A stretch of 64,000 nt of DNA, taken from NCBI GenBank assembly GCA_037043235.1, contig JAWRVZ010000322.1, forward strand, positions 317,001-381,000, in the 5' to 3' direction. The position numbers and the translations under genes are program-made. The DNA is from Rhodeus uyekii. Lineage: Eukaryota > Chordata > Actinopteri > Cypriniformes > Acheilognathidae. Every line of letters begins with the position of its first letter. Within the stretch, counting starts at the first letter, position 1. The notes under the pieces were generated by a model, which saw nothing but the letters and a program-made list of their open reading frames with translations, made no database searches and was not told where the DNA came from. Below are positions 38,844 through 52,090 of the stretch, in pieces.

Positions 38844-40460
38844 ATATAGCTGCAAGCAGCAATGACGGGGCCAAGCACAAACAGGGCATTGACGTGGCCG
38901 GCAGCATAAGAGCAATTGAAGTAATCAACAACTAAATGCATTTTAATATGATTTTAGGCTAAATGGCTGAAAAATCATTAATACAGACACTGTAATTTGA
39001 ATGAAAAGTTTAGCGCTTTGGACCAATAGTTGGCGCTGTGTCCAAATTGTTAGAATTGGGTCCGAGTAATGTGACAATGAAATCTGCAAAGTTTGGTGTT
39101 ATTTGGACAAAACATTACTGACTTAAAGCATTAGTCATTTTGTCATCACTACCTCAAATTTGTAATTGCGGTATACGAAAACGGTTTTGTCTATCGACAC
39201 GAAATCCATAACTTTTTGTCAGCACAGTCTGAAGATGATACGATTCGATTTTGGTGAAAATCGGACAAACGGTCTAGGAGGAGTTTGAAAAAGTAGGTTT
39301 TTGAATGAAACAACATGGCGGATATGAAATTTAGGCAAACTATGTCAAATTTGGTATCTGTGTTCTCGGTGTGACCCAAGGAACATATTAAGATCATTTG
39401 TTTTAAAATAGCTTAATGTAATCAAAAGTTATTAGCATTTTAGGAAATTGTGTTATAACTTTTGACCACAAGGTGGCGCTGCCCCGAAACTTTTGGTGTA
39501 GGTTCACATCAAGGTCCCAAAGACTCATATTGAGTTTCGTAATGATTCGCCAATGCGTTTGTTAAATATAGCATTTTAGGACAAAATTCAATATGGCCGA
39601 CGCCCAAAATGGCTGATATGAGAAAATTTGGTATCGCACAACTCAGCATGATGCCCTGAATCTAAAGAGAGCAGTTTTATGATTTTTGAGCAAAGTGTTC
39701 AGAAGTTATGAGCAAAAAAGTCAATTTTTTATATCTCCTGACCACTAGGGGGCAGTGCGCCAAAACTCTGCAGGTAGCCTCAGATTATGACTACTATGAC
39801 ACACACCAATTTTGGTCTGAATACGCAAATGCGTTGCGGAGATATAGCCTCAAGTTCATTTTTGCGGCAAATTCGTCGAACTCTTTTGCAAGTTTATCAA
39901 AAACGGAATGACCAATCAACTTGATTCTCATAACTTTTTGTCTCCATAGTCAGGAGATGATGTGGTTCAATTTTTGTGAGAATCAGACAAACGGCCTAGG
40001 AGGAGTTCGACAAAATAGGTTTTTCATAAAATTCAAAATTGCGGAAAAATTTTCATGACGGAAAATGACGTCATAGGGTGCAATCGAATCAGCTTGAGCC
40101 AAGGAATCAGTGGACAAAGGAATTTTGTTTCTAGCCCTTATGGTTCAAGAGTTATTAGCATAAATGTAAGTGTAACTTTGGACAGTTGGTGGCGCTAGAG
40201 GGATGGAGTTAGAGACTCCAAATTTGGTGTGGTAAATGAGTGGACTGTCCTTTATGAGTGTGCCAAATTTCATCATTTTCCTGCATACGGTTCTATGGGC
40301 TGCCATTGACTTGTGTTGGAAGAAGAAGAAGAATAATAATAATAATAAGAACGAGAACGATTACAATAGGTGCCTCCGCACCTTCGGTGCTTGGCCCCTA
40401 ATAAGAACCGGAACAAAAACAATAGGTGCCTCCGCACCTTCGGTGCTTGGCCCCTAATAA
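38844..40460 (+). repeat. Unit 27: type A1 unit, 1617 bp, doubled 3' hairpin
   Basis: Box 2 at 39466-39479, core at 39742-39755, CRE at 40066-40073. Two hairpins (40365-40401, 40421-40457) with different lead-ins: GAACGAGAACGATTAC before the first and GAACCGGAACAAAAAC before the second. The second tail therefore came from a C-type end rather than a simple duplication. Confidence 0.9.
40365..40457 (+). other. Doubled 3' terminal hairpin with two different lead-ins
   Basis: 40365-40401 and 40421-40457 are 56 bp apart. The first follows the A-type lead-in and the second the C-type lead-in. Confidence 0.85.
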
Positions 40461-41926
40461 CAAGCAGCAATGACGGGGCCAAGCACAAACACGGCATTGA
40501 CGTGGCTGGCAGCATCAGACCAATTAAAGTAAATGCATTTTAAAATGATTTTAGGCTAAATGGCTGAAAAATCATGGATACAGACACTGTAAATTGATTT
40601 TTTTAGTTTATCGCTTTTGACCAATAGTTGGCGCTGTGTCCAAATTGTTAGAATGTGGTCACAATGAAATCTGCAAAGTTTGGTGTTATTTGGACAAAAC
40701 ATTACTGACTTAAAGCATTAAAGTCATTTTGTCATCACTACCTCAAATTTGTAATTGCGGTATACGAAAACGGTTTTGTCTATCGACACGAAATCCATAA
40801 CTTTTTGTCAGCACAGTCTGAAGATGATACGATTCGATTTTGGTGAAAATCGGACAAACGGTCTAGGAGGAGTTTGAAAAAGTAGGTTTTTGAATGAAAC
40901 AACATGGCGGATATGAAATTTAGGCAAACTATGTCAAATTTGGTATCTGTGTTCTCGGTGTGACCCAAGGAACATATTAAGATCATTTGTTTTAAAATAG
41001 CTTAATGTAATCAAAAGTTATTAGCATTTTAGGAAATTGTGTTATAACTTTTGACCACAAGGTGGCGCTGCCCCGAAACTTTTGGTGTAGGTTCAAATCA
41101 AGGTCCCAAAGACACATACTGAGTTTCGTAATGATACGCCAATGCGTTTGTTAAATATAGCATTTTACGACAAATTTCAAAATGGCCGACACCCAAGATG
41201 GCCGATATAAGAAAATTTGGTATCGCACGACTCAGCATGATGCCCTGAATCTAAAGAGACCAGTTTTATGATTTTTGACCAAAGTGTTCAGAAGTTATGA
41301 GCAAAAAACTCACTTTTTTATATCTCCTGACCACTAGGGGGCAGTGCGCCAAAACTCTGCAGGTAGCCTCAGATTATGACTACTATGACACACACCAATT
41401 TTGGTCTGAATACGCAAATGCGTTGCGGAGATATAGCCTCAAGTTCATTTTTGCGGCAAATTCGTCGAACTCTTTCGCAAGTTTATCAAAAACGGAATGA
41501 CCAATCAACTTGATTCTCATAACTTTTTGTCTTCATAGTCTGGAGATGATGTGGTTCAATTTTCGTGAAAATCGGACCATCGGCCTAGGAGGAGTTCGAA
41601 AAAGTTTGTTTTTCATAAAATTCAAAATTGCGGAAAAATTTTCATGACGGAAAATGACGTCATAGGGTGCAATCGAATCGGCTTGAGCCAAGGAATCAGT
41701 GGACAAAGGAATTTTGTTTCTAGCCCTTATGGTTCAAGAGTTATTAGCATAAATGTAAGTGTAACTTTGGACAGTTGGTGGCGCTAGAGGGGTTGAGGTA
41801 GAGACTCCAAAATTGGTGTGGTCAATAATTGGACTGTCCTCTATGTGTGTGCCAAATGTCATCATTTTCCCACTTACGGTTCTATGGGCTGCCATTGACT
41901 TCTGGGTGGAAGAAGAATAATAATAA
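40461..41926 (+). repeat. Unit 28: type A2 unit, 1466 bp, 9-bp truncated head
   Basis: It starts at CAAGCAGC after CCCCTAATAA. Box 2 at 41055-41068, core at 41331-41344, CRE at 41655-41662. No hairpin. Confidence 0.9.
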
Positions 41927-43433
41927 ATATAGCTGCAAGCAGCAATGACGGGGCCAAGCACAAACAGGGCATTGACGTGGCCGGCAGCATAAGAGCAATT
42001 GAAGTAATCAACAACTAAATGCATTTTAATATGATTTTAGGCTAAATGGCTGAAAAATCATTAATACAGACACTGTAATTTGAATGAAAAGTTTAGCGCT
42101 TTGGACCAATAGTTGGCGCTGTGTCCAAATTGTTAGAATTGGGTCCGAGTAATGTGACAATGAAATCTGCAAAGTTTGGTGTTATTTGGACAAAACATTA
42201 CTGACTTAAAGCATTAAAGTCATTTTGTCATCACTACCTCAAATTTGTAATTGCGGTATACGAAAACGGTTTTGTCTATCAACACGAAATCCATAACTTT
42301 TTGTCAGCACAGTCTGAAGATGATACGATTCGATTTTGGTGAAAATCGGACAAACTGTCTAGGAGGAGTTTGAAAAAGTAGGTTTTTGAATGAAACAACA
42401 TGGCGGATATGAAATTTAGGCAAACTATGTCAAATTTGGTATCTGTGTTCTCGGCGTGACCCAAGGAACATATTAAGATCATTTGTTTTAAAATAACTTA
42501 ATGTAATCAAAAGTTATTAGCATTTTAGGAAATTGTGTTATAACTTTTGACCACAAGGTGGCGCTGCCCCAAAACTTTTGGTGTAGGTTCAAATCAAGGT
42601 CCCAAAGACACATACTGAGTTTCGTAATGATACGCCAATGCGTTTGTAAAATATAGCATTTTACGACAAATTTCAAAATGGCCGACGCCCAAAATGGCCG
42701 ATATAAGAAAATTTGGTATCGCACGACTCAGCATGATGCCCTGAATCTAAAGAGACCAGTTTTATGATTTTTGACCAAAGTGTTCAGAAGTTATAAGCAA
42801 AAAAGTCAATTTTTTATATCTCCTGACCACTAGGGGGCAGTGCGCCAAAACTCAGCAGGTAGCCTCAGATTATGACTACTATGACACACACCAATTTTGG
42901 TCTGAATATGCAAATGCGTTGCGGAGATATAGCCTCAAGTTCATTTTTGCGGCAAATTCGTCGAACTCTTTCGCATGTTTATCAAAAACGGTTTGACCAA
43001 TCAACTTGATTCTCATAACTTTTTGTCTCCATAGTCTGGAGATGATGTGGTTCAATTTTTGTGAAAATCAGACAAACGGCCTAGGAGGAGTTCGACAAAG
43101 TAGGTTTTTTATAAAATTCAAAATTGCGGAAAAATTTTTATGACGGAAAATGACGTCATAGGGTGCAATCGAATCGGCTTGAGCCAAGGAATCAGTGGAC
43201 AAAGGAATTTTGTTTCTAGCCCTTATGGTTCAAGAGTTATTAGCATAAATGTAAGTGTAACTTTGGACAGTTGGTGGCGCTAGAGGGATTGAGGTAGAGA
43301 CTCCAAAATTGGTGTGGTCAATGATTGGACTGTCCTCTATGTGTGTGCCAAATTTCATCATTTTCCTGCATACGGTTCTATGGGCTGCCATTGACTTGTG
43401 TTGGAAGAAGAAGAAGAATAATAATAATAATAA
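41927..43433 (+). repeat. Unit 29: type A1 unit, 1507 bp
   Basis: Box 2 at 42551-42564, core at 42827-42840, CRE at 43151-43158. Tail (GAA)n then (TAA)n without a hairpin, joined to a C head. Confidence 0.9.
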
Positions 43434-44600
43434 ATATAGCTGCTAGCAGCCATCACGGGGCCAAGCACAAGGAGGGCATTAAATGTCATGCCGACATGGC
43501 TGGCATCATCAGACCAACGGCAGTAAGAATCTAAAGACATTTCAATATGACTTAAGTCTAAATGGCTGAAAAATCAACAATACGGTCTTTAGTATTTCGA
43601 TTTAATGGCTTATCACATTCAACCAACAGGCAGCGCTGTAACCAAATTGTAGTGTCAATTCATGTGGTATATTGAGAGTGTGGTGACATTGACACATACA
43701 AAGTTTGCTTTCAATTGGGTAAACCATTGCTGAGAGAGCACTAAAGTCATGTGTTTGTTAAACATAGCATCTTATAAGAAAAATCGAAATAGCAGATGCT
43801 CAAAATGGCCGATATGGGAATATTTGGTATCACAGGACTCGGCATGACCCACTGGATCTAAAGAGACCAGTTTCATGATTTTTGGCCAAAGGGTTCAGAA
43901 GTTATAAGCAAAAAAGTCAGTTTTTCATAACTCCTGACCACTAGGGGGCACAGCGCCAAAACTCTGCAGGTAGCCTCAGACAATGATTGACATAATACAC
44001 ACCTAGTTTGGTCAGAAAAGGCTAATGCATTGCGGAGATAAAGCCTCAATTTCATTTTGGCGACTTTTACCTCGGATTCTTTCGCGAGTTATTCGTAAAC
44101 GGTTTGACATATCAACTTTCTTTGGATATCGTTTTGTCCACATTGTCTGGAGATGATGTGGTTCAATTTTCGTGAAAATCGGACAAACGGCCTAGGAGGA
44201 GTTCGAAAAAGTAGGTTTTTCAGAAAATTCAAAATGGCGGGAAAATTTTCATGACGGAAAATGACGTCATAGGGTGCAATCGAATCGTCTTGAGCCAAGG
44301 AATCAGTGGACAAAAGAATTTTGTTTCTAGGACATACGGTTCAAAAGTTATTTACGTAAACGTGAGTGCAACTTTGGACCGTTGGTGGCGCTATAGAGAT
44401 TGAGTTAGAGACTTCAATTTTGCTATGGTCAATGATTGGACTGTCCTTTATGAGTGTGCCAACTTTTTTTCATTTTCCCGCTTACGGTTCTATGGGCTGT
44501 CATAGACTTCAATGGCAGAAGAATAATAATAATAATAATAATAATAAGAACCGGAACAAAAACAATAGGTGCCTCCGCACCTTCGGTGCTTGGCCCCTAA
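43434..44600 (+). repeat. Unit 30: type C-short unit, 1167 bp, copy of unit 19
   Basis: Core at 43938-43951, CRE at 44262-44269, hairpin at 44564-44600. The neighbours differ from those of unit 19, so a single unit (or little more) was copied over 17 kb. Confidence 0.92.
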
Positions 44601-45694
44601 ATATAGCTGCTAGCAGCCATCACGGGGCCAAGCGCAAGGAGGGCATTAAATGTCATGCCGACATGACTGGCATCATCAGACCAACGGCAGTAAGAATCTA
44701 AAGACATTTCAATATGACTTAAGTCTAAATGGCTGAAAAACCAACAATACGGTCTTTAGCAATTCGATTTAATGGTTTATCGCATTCAACCAACAGGCAG
44801 CGCTGTAACCAAATTGTAGTGTGTGGTACATTGAGAGTGTGGTGACATTGACACATGCAAAGTTTGCTTTCAATTGGGTAAACCATTGCTGACAGAGCAC
44901 TAAAGTCATGTGTTTGTTAAACATAGAATCTTATAAGAAAAATCGAAATGGCAGACGCTCAAAATGGCCGATATGGGAATATTTGGTATCACAGGACTCG
45001 GCATGAGCCACTGGATCTAAAGAGACCAGTTTCATGACTTTTGGCCAAAGGGTTCAGAAGTTATAAGCAAAAAAGTCAGTTTTTGATAACTCCTGACCAC
45101 TAGGGGGCACAGCGCCAAAACTCTGCAGGTAGCCTCAAACCATGATTGACATAACACACACCTAGTTTGGTCAGAAAGGGCTAATGCATTGGGGAGATAA
45201 AGCCTCAATTTCATTTTGGCGACTTTTACCTCAGATTCTTTCGCGAGTTATTCGTAAACGGTTTGGCGAATCAACTTTCTTTATATATCGTTTTGTCCAC
45301 ATTGTCGGGAGATGATGTGGTTCAATTTTCGTGAACATCGGACGAACGGCCTAGGAGGAGTTCGACAAAGTAGGTTTTTCATAAAATTCAAAATGGCGGG
45401 AAAATTTTCATGACGGAAAATGACGTCATAGGGTGCAATAAAATCGTCTTGAGCCAAGGAATCAGTGGACAAAAGAATTTTGTTTCTAGGACATACGGTT
45501 CAAAAGTTATTTACGTAAACGTGAGTGCAACTTTGGACAGTTGGTGGCGCTAGAGAGATTGAGTTAGAGACTTCAATTTTGCTATGGTCAATGATTGGAC
45601 TCTCCTTTATGAGTGTGCCAACTTTTTTTCATTTTCCCGCTTACGGTTCTATGGGCTGTCATAGACTTCAATGGCAGAAGAAGAATAATAATAA
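44601..45694 (+). repeat. Unit 31: type C-short unit, 1094 bp
   Basis: Core at 45097-45110, CRE at 45421-45428. A small head deletion gives GTAGTGTGTGGTACATTG. Its copy is unit 39 (offset 13160 bp). No hairpin. Confidence 0.92.
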
Positions 45695-47580
45695 ATATAG
45701 CTGCTAGCAGCCATCACGGGGCCAAGCACAAGGAGGGCATTAAATGTCATGCCGACATGGCTGGCATCATCAGACCAACGGCAGTAGGAATCTAAAGACA
45801 TTTCAATATGACTTAAGTCTAAATGGCTGAAAAATCAACAATACGGTCTTTAGTAATTCGATTTAATGGTTTATCACATTCAACCAACAGGCAGCACTGA
45901 AACCAAATTGTAGTGTCAATTCATGTGGTATATTGAGAGTGTGGTGACATTGACACATGCAAAGTTTGCTTTCAATTGGGTAAACCATTGCTGACAGAGC
46001 ACTAAAGTCATGTGTTTGTTAAACATAGCATCTTATAAGAAAAATCGAAATGGCAGACGCTCAAAATGGCCGATATGGGAAAATTTGGTATCACAGGACT
46101 CGGCATGACCCACTGGATCTAAAGACAGCAGGTTCATGATTTTTAGACAAAGCGTTCAGGAGTTATAATCAAAAATGTCAGTTTTTTAATATCTCCTGAC
46201 CACTAGGGGGCAGAACGCCAAAACTCTGCAGGTAGCCTCAGACCATGATTGACATAACACACACCTAGTTTGGTCAGAAAACACTAATGCGTTGCGGAGA
46301 TAAAGCCTCAATTTCATTTTTGCGACCATTACGTCGGATTCTTTCGCGAGTTATTCGTAAACGGTTTGACATATCAACTTTCTTTGGATAACTTTTTGTC
46401 ATGATGGTCTGGAGATGATGTGGTTTAATTTTGGTGAAAATTGGACAAACGGTCTGGGAGGAGTTCGAAAAAGTAGGTTTTTAAAGAAAAACAACATGGT
46501 GGACAAGAAGTTTGGCCGACTATGACAAATTTGGTATCTGTGTTCTCGGTTTGACCCAAGGAACGTATAAAGATAATTTGTTTTACCATAGGTTAACGCA
46601 CTCAAAAGTTATTACCATATTTGTAAATTTGGTTATAATTTTTGACCACAAGGGGGTGCTGCCTCGAAACTTTTTGAGTCGTATCAAGGTTAGGTGCCGA
46701 AGACACATATTGAGTTTCGTAACGATGCGCCAATATCTTTGTTAAATATAGCAATTTATGACAATATTCAAAATGGCCGACGCTCAAAATGGCCGATATG
46801 GGAAAATTTGGTATCGCACGACTCGGCATGATGCACTGAATCTAAAGAGACCAGTTTTATTATTTTTGGCCAAAGCGTTCAGAAGTTATAAGCAAATATT
46901 TAACTTTTTCATATCTCCTGACCACTAGGGGGCACAGCGCCAAAACTCTGCAGGTAGCCTCAGATCATGATTGACATAACACACACCTAGTTTGGTCAGA
47001 AAACGCTAATGCGTTGCGGAGATAAAGCCTCAATTTCATTTTTGCGACCATTACGTCGGATTCTTTCGCGAGTTATTCGTAAACGGTTTGACATATCAAC
47101 TTTCTTTGGATAACTTTTTGTCCACATGGTCTGGAGATGATGTGGTTCAATTTTCGTTGAAATAGGAAAAACGGCCTAGGAGGAGTTCGAAAAAGTAGGT
47201 TTTTCATAAAATTCAAAATGGCGGGAAAAATTTCATGACGGAAAATGACGTCATAGGGTGCAATCGAATCGTCTTGAGCCAAGGAATCAGTGGACATAAG
47301 AATTTTGTTTCTAGGTCATACGGTTCAAAAGTTATTAGCATAAACGTTAGTTCAACTTTGGACAGTTGGTGGCGCTAGAGATATTGAGTTAGAGACTTCA
47401 AATTTGTTATGGTCAATGATTGGACTGTCTTTAATGAGTGTGCCAACTTTCATCATTTTCCCGCATACGGTTCTATGGGCTGCCATAGACTTTCATGGCG
47501 GAAGAAGAAGATGAAGAATAATAATAAGAACCGGAACAGAAACAATAGGTGCCTTCGCACCTTCGGTGCTTGGCCCCTAA
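45695..47580 (+). repeat. Unit 32: type C-long unit, 1886 bp
   Basis: Cores at 46200-46213 and 46922-46935 (722 bp apart). Degenerate box 2 at 46646-46659 (AAGGGGGTGC). CRE at 47246-47253. Hairpin at 47544-47580 carries one stem-flank change (GCCTTCGCACC). The first ~1.2 kb match unit 41. Confidence 0.9.
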
Positions 47581-49146
47581 ATATAGCTGCAAGCAGCAAT
47601 GACGGGGCCAAGCACAAACAGGGCATTGACGTGGCCGGCAGCATAAGAGCAATTGAAGTAATCAACAACTAAATGCATTTTAATATGATTTTAGGCTAAA
47701 TGGCTGAAAAATCATTAATACAGACACTGTAATTTGAATGAAAAGTTTAGCGCTTTGGATCAATAGTTGGCGCTGTGTCCAAATTGTTAGAATTGGGTCC
47801 GAGTAATGTGACAATGAAATCTGCAAAGTTTGGTGTTATTTGGACAAAACATTACTGACTTAAAGCATTAAAGTCATTTTGTCATCACTACCTCAAATTT
47901 GTAATTGCGGTATACGAAAACGGTTTTGTCTATCGACACGAAATCCATAACTTTTTGTCAGCACAGTCTGAAGATGATACGATTCGATTTTGGTGAAAAT
48001 CGGACAAACGGTCTAGGAGGAGTTTGAAAAAGTAGGTTTTTGAATGAAACAACATGGCGGATATGAAATTTAGGCAAACTATGTCAAATTTGGTATCTGT
48101 GTTCTCGGTGTAACCCAAGGAACATATTAAGATAATTTGTTTTAAAATAGCTTAATGTAATCAAAAGTTATTAGCATTTTAGGAAATTGTTTTATAACTT
48201 TTGACCACAAGGTGGCGCTGCCCCGAAACTTTTGGTGTAGGTTCAAATCAAGGTCCCAAAGACACATACTGAGTTTCGTAATGTTACGCCAATGCGTTTG
48301 TAAAATATAGCATTTTAAGACAAATTTCAAAATGGCCGACGCCCAAAACGGCCGATATAAGAAAATTTGGTATCGCACGACTCAGCATGATGCCCTGAAT
48401 CTAAATAGACCAGTTTTATGATTTTTGACCAAAGTGTTCAGAAGTTATAAGCAAAAAAGTCAATTTTTTATATCTCCTGACCACTAGGGGGCAGTGCGCC
48501 AAAACTCTGCAGGTAGCCTCAGATTATGACTCCTATGACACACACCAATTTTGGTCTGAATACGCAAATGCGTTGCGGAGATATAGCCTCAAGTTCATTT
48601 TTGCGGCAAATTCGTCAAACTCTTTCGCAAGTTTATCAAAAACGGAATGACCAATCAACTTGATTCTCATAACTTTTTGTCTCCATAGTCTGGAGATGAT
48701 GTGGTTCAATTTTCGTGAGAATCGGCCAAACGGCCTAGGAGGAGTTCGACAAAGTAGGTTTTTCATAAAATTCAAAATTGCGGAAAAATTTTCATGACGG
48801 AAAATGACGTCATAGGGTGCAATCGAATCGGCTTGAGCCAAGGAATCAGTGGACAAAAAATTTTTGTTTCTAGCCCTTATGGTTCAAAAGTTATTAGCAT
48901 AAATGTAAGTGTAACTTTGGACAGTTGGTGGCGCTAGAGGGATGGAGTTAGAGACTCCAAAATTGGTGTGGTAAATGAGTGGACTGTCCTTTATGAGTGT
49001 GCCAAATTTCATCATTTTCCTGCATACGGTTCTATGGGCTGCCATTGACTTGTGTTGGAAGAAGAAGAAGAATAATAATAATAATAATAAGAACGAGAAC
49101 GATTACAATAGGTGCCTCCGCACCTTCGGTGCTTGGCCCCTAATAA
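47581..49146 (+). repeat. Unit 33: type A1 unit, 1566 bp with hairpin
   Basis: Box 2 at 48205-48218, core at 48481-48494, CRE at 48805-48812, hairpin at 49107-49143. It is the last A unit before the type B block. Confidence 0.9.
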
Positions 49147-51137
49147 ATATAGCTGCAAGCAGCAATGACCGGGGTTCAAACGTAGCAGGACCATCTGAGC
49201 TGTCATGACTGTTTGTGGTCAATCTGACTAGGTCTCCTAATGTGCACAGTTCTGTGAAATTTCTACTCTGTGCAAACAATGTATAGACATCTTTCAAAGA
49301 TGTTCAGAATGAGAAGATCAAATGATATTAATATTGTGAGCTGAACATCTGAACTGTTATGTCAGTCTATGTCAATCTGACTTGTTCTCCACATAAACAC
49401 ATCTTTATGAAGTTTCTAGTTTGTGTAAACGATGTATAGACATATCATATTACACATTTTTTCACTATAGGAGGATCTGTCAAATTATATTAATATCGTG
49501 TGGATATGTTTAACACCACACATCATATCATCTGAACTTTTATGTCAGTCTATGTCAATCTGACTTGTTCTCCACATGAAAAGATTTTCTAGCCTGACGG
49601 CGCCTCTTGTGGACAAAAGTAGTATTACAGCTTTTCTAAGATTTTAAAATATAGATAGTTTGTAATTTATTGTGAGCCCTATGAGCATCAGAAATACATG
49701 AGACCTGACACATTTCTTCAAAATGACTTGTTCTCAACATGTTCACAGATCTGTGACATTTCTCTTGTGGACAAAACTAGTATGACAGCTTTTCTAAGAT
49801 TTCAAAATATAGAGTGTTTATAATTTATTGTGAGCCGTACGAACATCAGAAATACATGAAACCTCACAAGTTTCTTCATAATGTCTTGTTCTTAACATTT
49901 ACACAGTTTTGTGAAGTTTCTTGTTTTTGGACATGATATATAGACATTTTAATCACAACAGGACAAATCACAAATATATAAAAAACTGTATCTGCTGAAC
50001 GGTTTAACTAATCGAAAATCCTTTGACAACTTTTTGCCTTGAGTGTCCCTAGATGATGCGTGTGAATTTTCAAGCCAGTGAGATTGACGGCCTATGACGA
50101 GTTCGAAAAATGTGAAATTTCAAAAATCTCCAATATTTCGCAAACAATTTGATTGACAGCAGTGGTTCTTGAGGCAAAGTTGTTCAGTATGAGGAGATCT
50201 ATCAGATGATATCAATATTTTGTGGATGCGTGAAACACCACGTGAGTAGAGACGCAAAAAACTCGTTAGCGCCAACTAGTGACCGATTTTCTTCAAAATT
50301 CTGACAGACCACTAGGGCTCTGAGTCAAACTCGCCCATCGAGTTTCGTTCCGATCGACCTTCGTTAAGCTAGTCTAATTGATGCTCAAAGTTCATTGGCC
50401 GATGACGGTCATGTTTTTTGAGATACACCAATGTCCTCATAGACCATGATGGACCCTTGGACAAAGACCGTGCATGACAAGTCTCAGGTCAATTGGACTA
50501 ACATGTGACCCTGTACAGGTGATTGAGTGTTTTTTTCGCAATATAGCGCCACCAAGTGGTCAATCATCGCAGTTTTTTTGGTGTGACCACAAATTGAGCT
50601 TATACATGACTATGTGAAGTTTGGTGAGATTATCTCTTTGCGTTCCAGAGCTATTACGATTTTAGCAAAAGTGTCTCCGCCTTATCCGAACGTTTTATTG
50701 TCTTGTTGCAAGCGTGAATCACCGATCAAAATTCCTTTGACAACTTTTGGTCAAGAGAGTCTCTAGATGATGCGTGTGAAATTTTGCGTGATTTGGACAA
50801 ACGGCCTATGAGGAGTTCGAAAAAAAATTTTTTCAGAAAATTCAAAATGGCGGAAAATTTTTATAGGCGGAAATGAAATCGGAGATATACATTTTCTAAG
50901 TCTTGATCCAAGGATTCCAGAGATATAAGACACTTGAGTGTACGACAAACGGTTTATGAGTTACGAGCGTGTACGCGTTTGTAGTCGCTGTAGCGCCACC
51001 TATTGCCCGATTTGCGTCATATTTTGATACGTTCTCCCCAAATTGAGACCTACCATCTGACCAACTTTCAAGTCTCTAGACCTTACGGTTTGGTCTGCAC
51101 GAGACGCATTACGGCAGAAGAATAATAATAATAATAA
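49147..51137 (+). repeat. Unit 34: type B repeat unit, 1991 bp
   Basis: The head palindrome is shared with type A (GCTGCAAGCAGC), but the 5' arm is GGGGTTCAAACG. The first ~800 bp are a degenerate 150-185-bp minisatellite unlike A/C. From ~50000 the body is collinear with A/C: GGAGGAGTT-type blocks near 50083 and 50795, about 714 bp apart. CTCF-like boxes lie on the - strand at 50269-50282 (12 of 14), 50546-50559 (13 of 14) and 50993-51006 (12 of 14). No CRE and no perfect CTCF core. Ends in (TAA)n without a hairpin. Confidence 0.88.
49190..49950 (+). repeat. Degenerate minisatellite in the type B head (unit 34)
   Basis: About five iterations of 150-185 bp, each with a variant of CAATCTGACTTGTTCTCCAC followed by GTGAAGTTTCTAG and TATAGACAT. 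CAATCTGAC starts at 49220, 49373 and 49556, with diverged copies after that. Confidence 0.75.
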
Positions 51138-51179
51138 ATATAGCTGCAAGCAGCAATGACCGGGGTTCAAACGTCGCAA

Positions 51180-52090
51180 GACCATCTGAGCTGTCAAGAC
51201 GGTTTGTGGTCAATCTGACTAGTTCTCCTAATGTAAACAGTTCTGTGAAGTTTCTACTTTGTGTAAACAATGTATAGACATCTTTCAAAGATGTTCAGAA
51301 TGAGAAGATCAAATGATATTGACATTGTGAACTGAACATATGAACTGTTATGTCGGTCTATGTCAATCTGACTTGTTCTCCACATAAACAGAGCTTTATG
51401 AAGTTTCTAGTTTGTGTAAATGATATATAGACGTTACAAAAAAATTTCAGTATGGGAAGATCTATCAAATGATAACAATGTGGATATGTTTAACACTACA
51501 CGTCATATCATTTGAACTGTTATGACCTTTTTTTGTCAATCTGACTAGTTTTCCTAATGAGCACAGTTCTGTGAAGTTTCTACTCTGTGCAAACAATGAA
51601 TAGACATCTTTCAAAGATGTTCAGACTGAGAAGATTAAATGATATTAATATTGTGAACTGAACATCTGAACTGTTCTGTCGGTTTATGTCAGTCTATGTC
51701 AATCTGACTTGTTCTCCACATAAAAAGATTTTCTAGTCTGATGGTGCCTCTTGTGGACAAAAGTAGTATTACAGCTTTTCTAAGATTTTAAAATGTAGAT
51801 CATTTGTAATTTATTGTGAGCCCTATGAGCATCAGAAATACATGAGACCTGACACATTTCTTCAAAATGACTTGTTCTTAACATGTTCACAGATCTGTGA
51901 CGTTTCTCTTGTGGACAAAACTAGTGTTACAGCTTTTCTAAGATTTTAAAATGTAGATCATTTGTAATTTATTGTGAGCCGTACGAGCATCAGAAATACA
52001 TGAAACCTCACAAGTTTCTTCATAATGTCTGGTTCTTAACATTTACACAGTTTTGTGAAGTTTCTTGTTTTTGGACAAGATATATAGACA
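51180..52090 (+). repeat. Degenerate minisatellite in the type B head (unit 35)
   Basis: The same family as in unit 34 but with four CAATCTGAC copies (51211, 51364, 51537, 51700) instead of three. Copy number therefore varies between neighbouring units. Confidence 0.75.

Noticed and set aside
49165..49185. GGTTCAAAC in the type B head as a Pol III B box (tRNA-derived SINE)
   Set aside because: It only partly fits the B-box consensus, no A box lies at the right distance, and the bases are explained by pairing with the 3' arm. GGAGTTCGAAAAAG in the body also lacks the final C of a B box.
49288..49302. CATCTTTCAAAGATG as a hairpin
   Set aside because: It is a 7-bp inverted repeat with a one-base centre, too tight to fold as a hairpin. 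It may be only a chance palindrome inside the B minisatellite.
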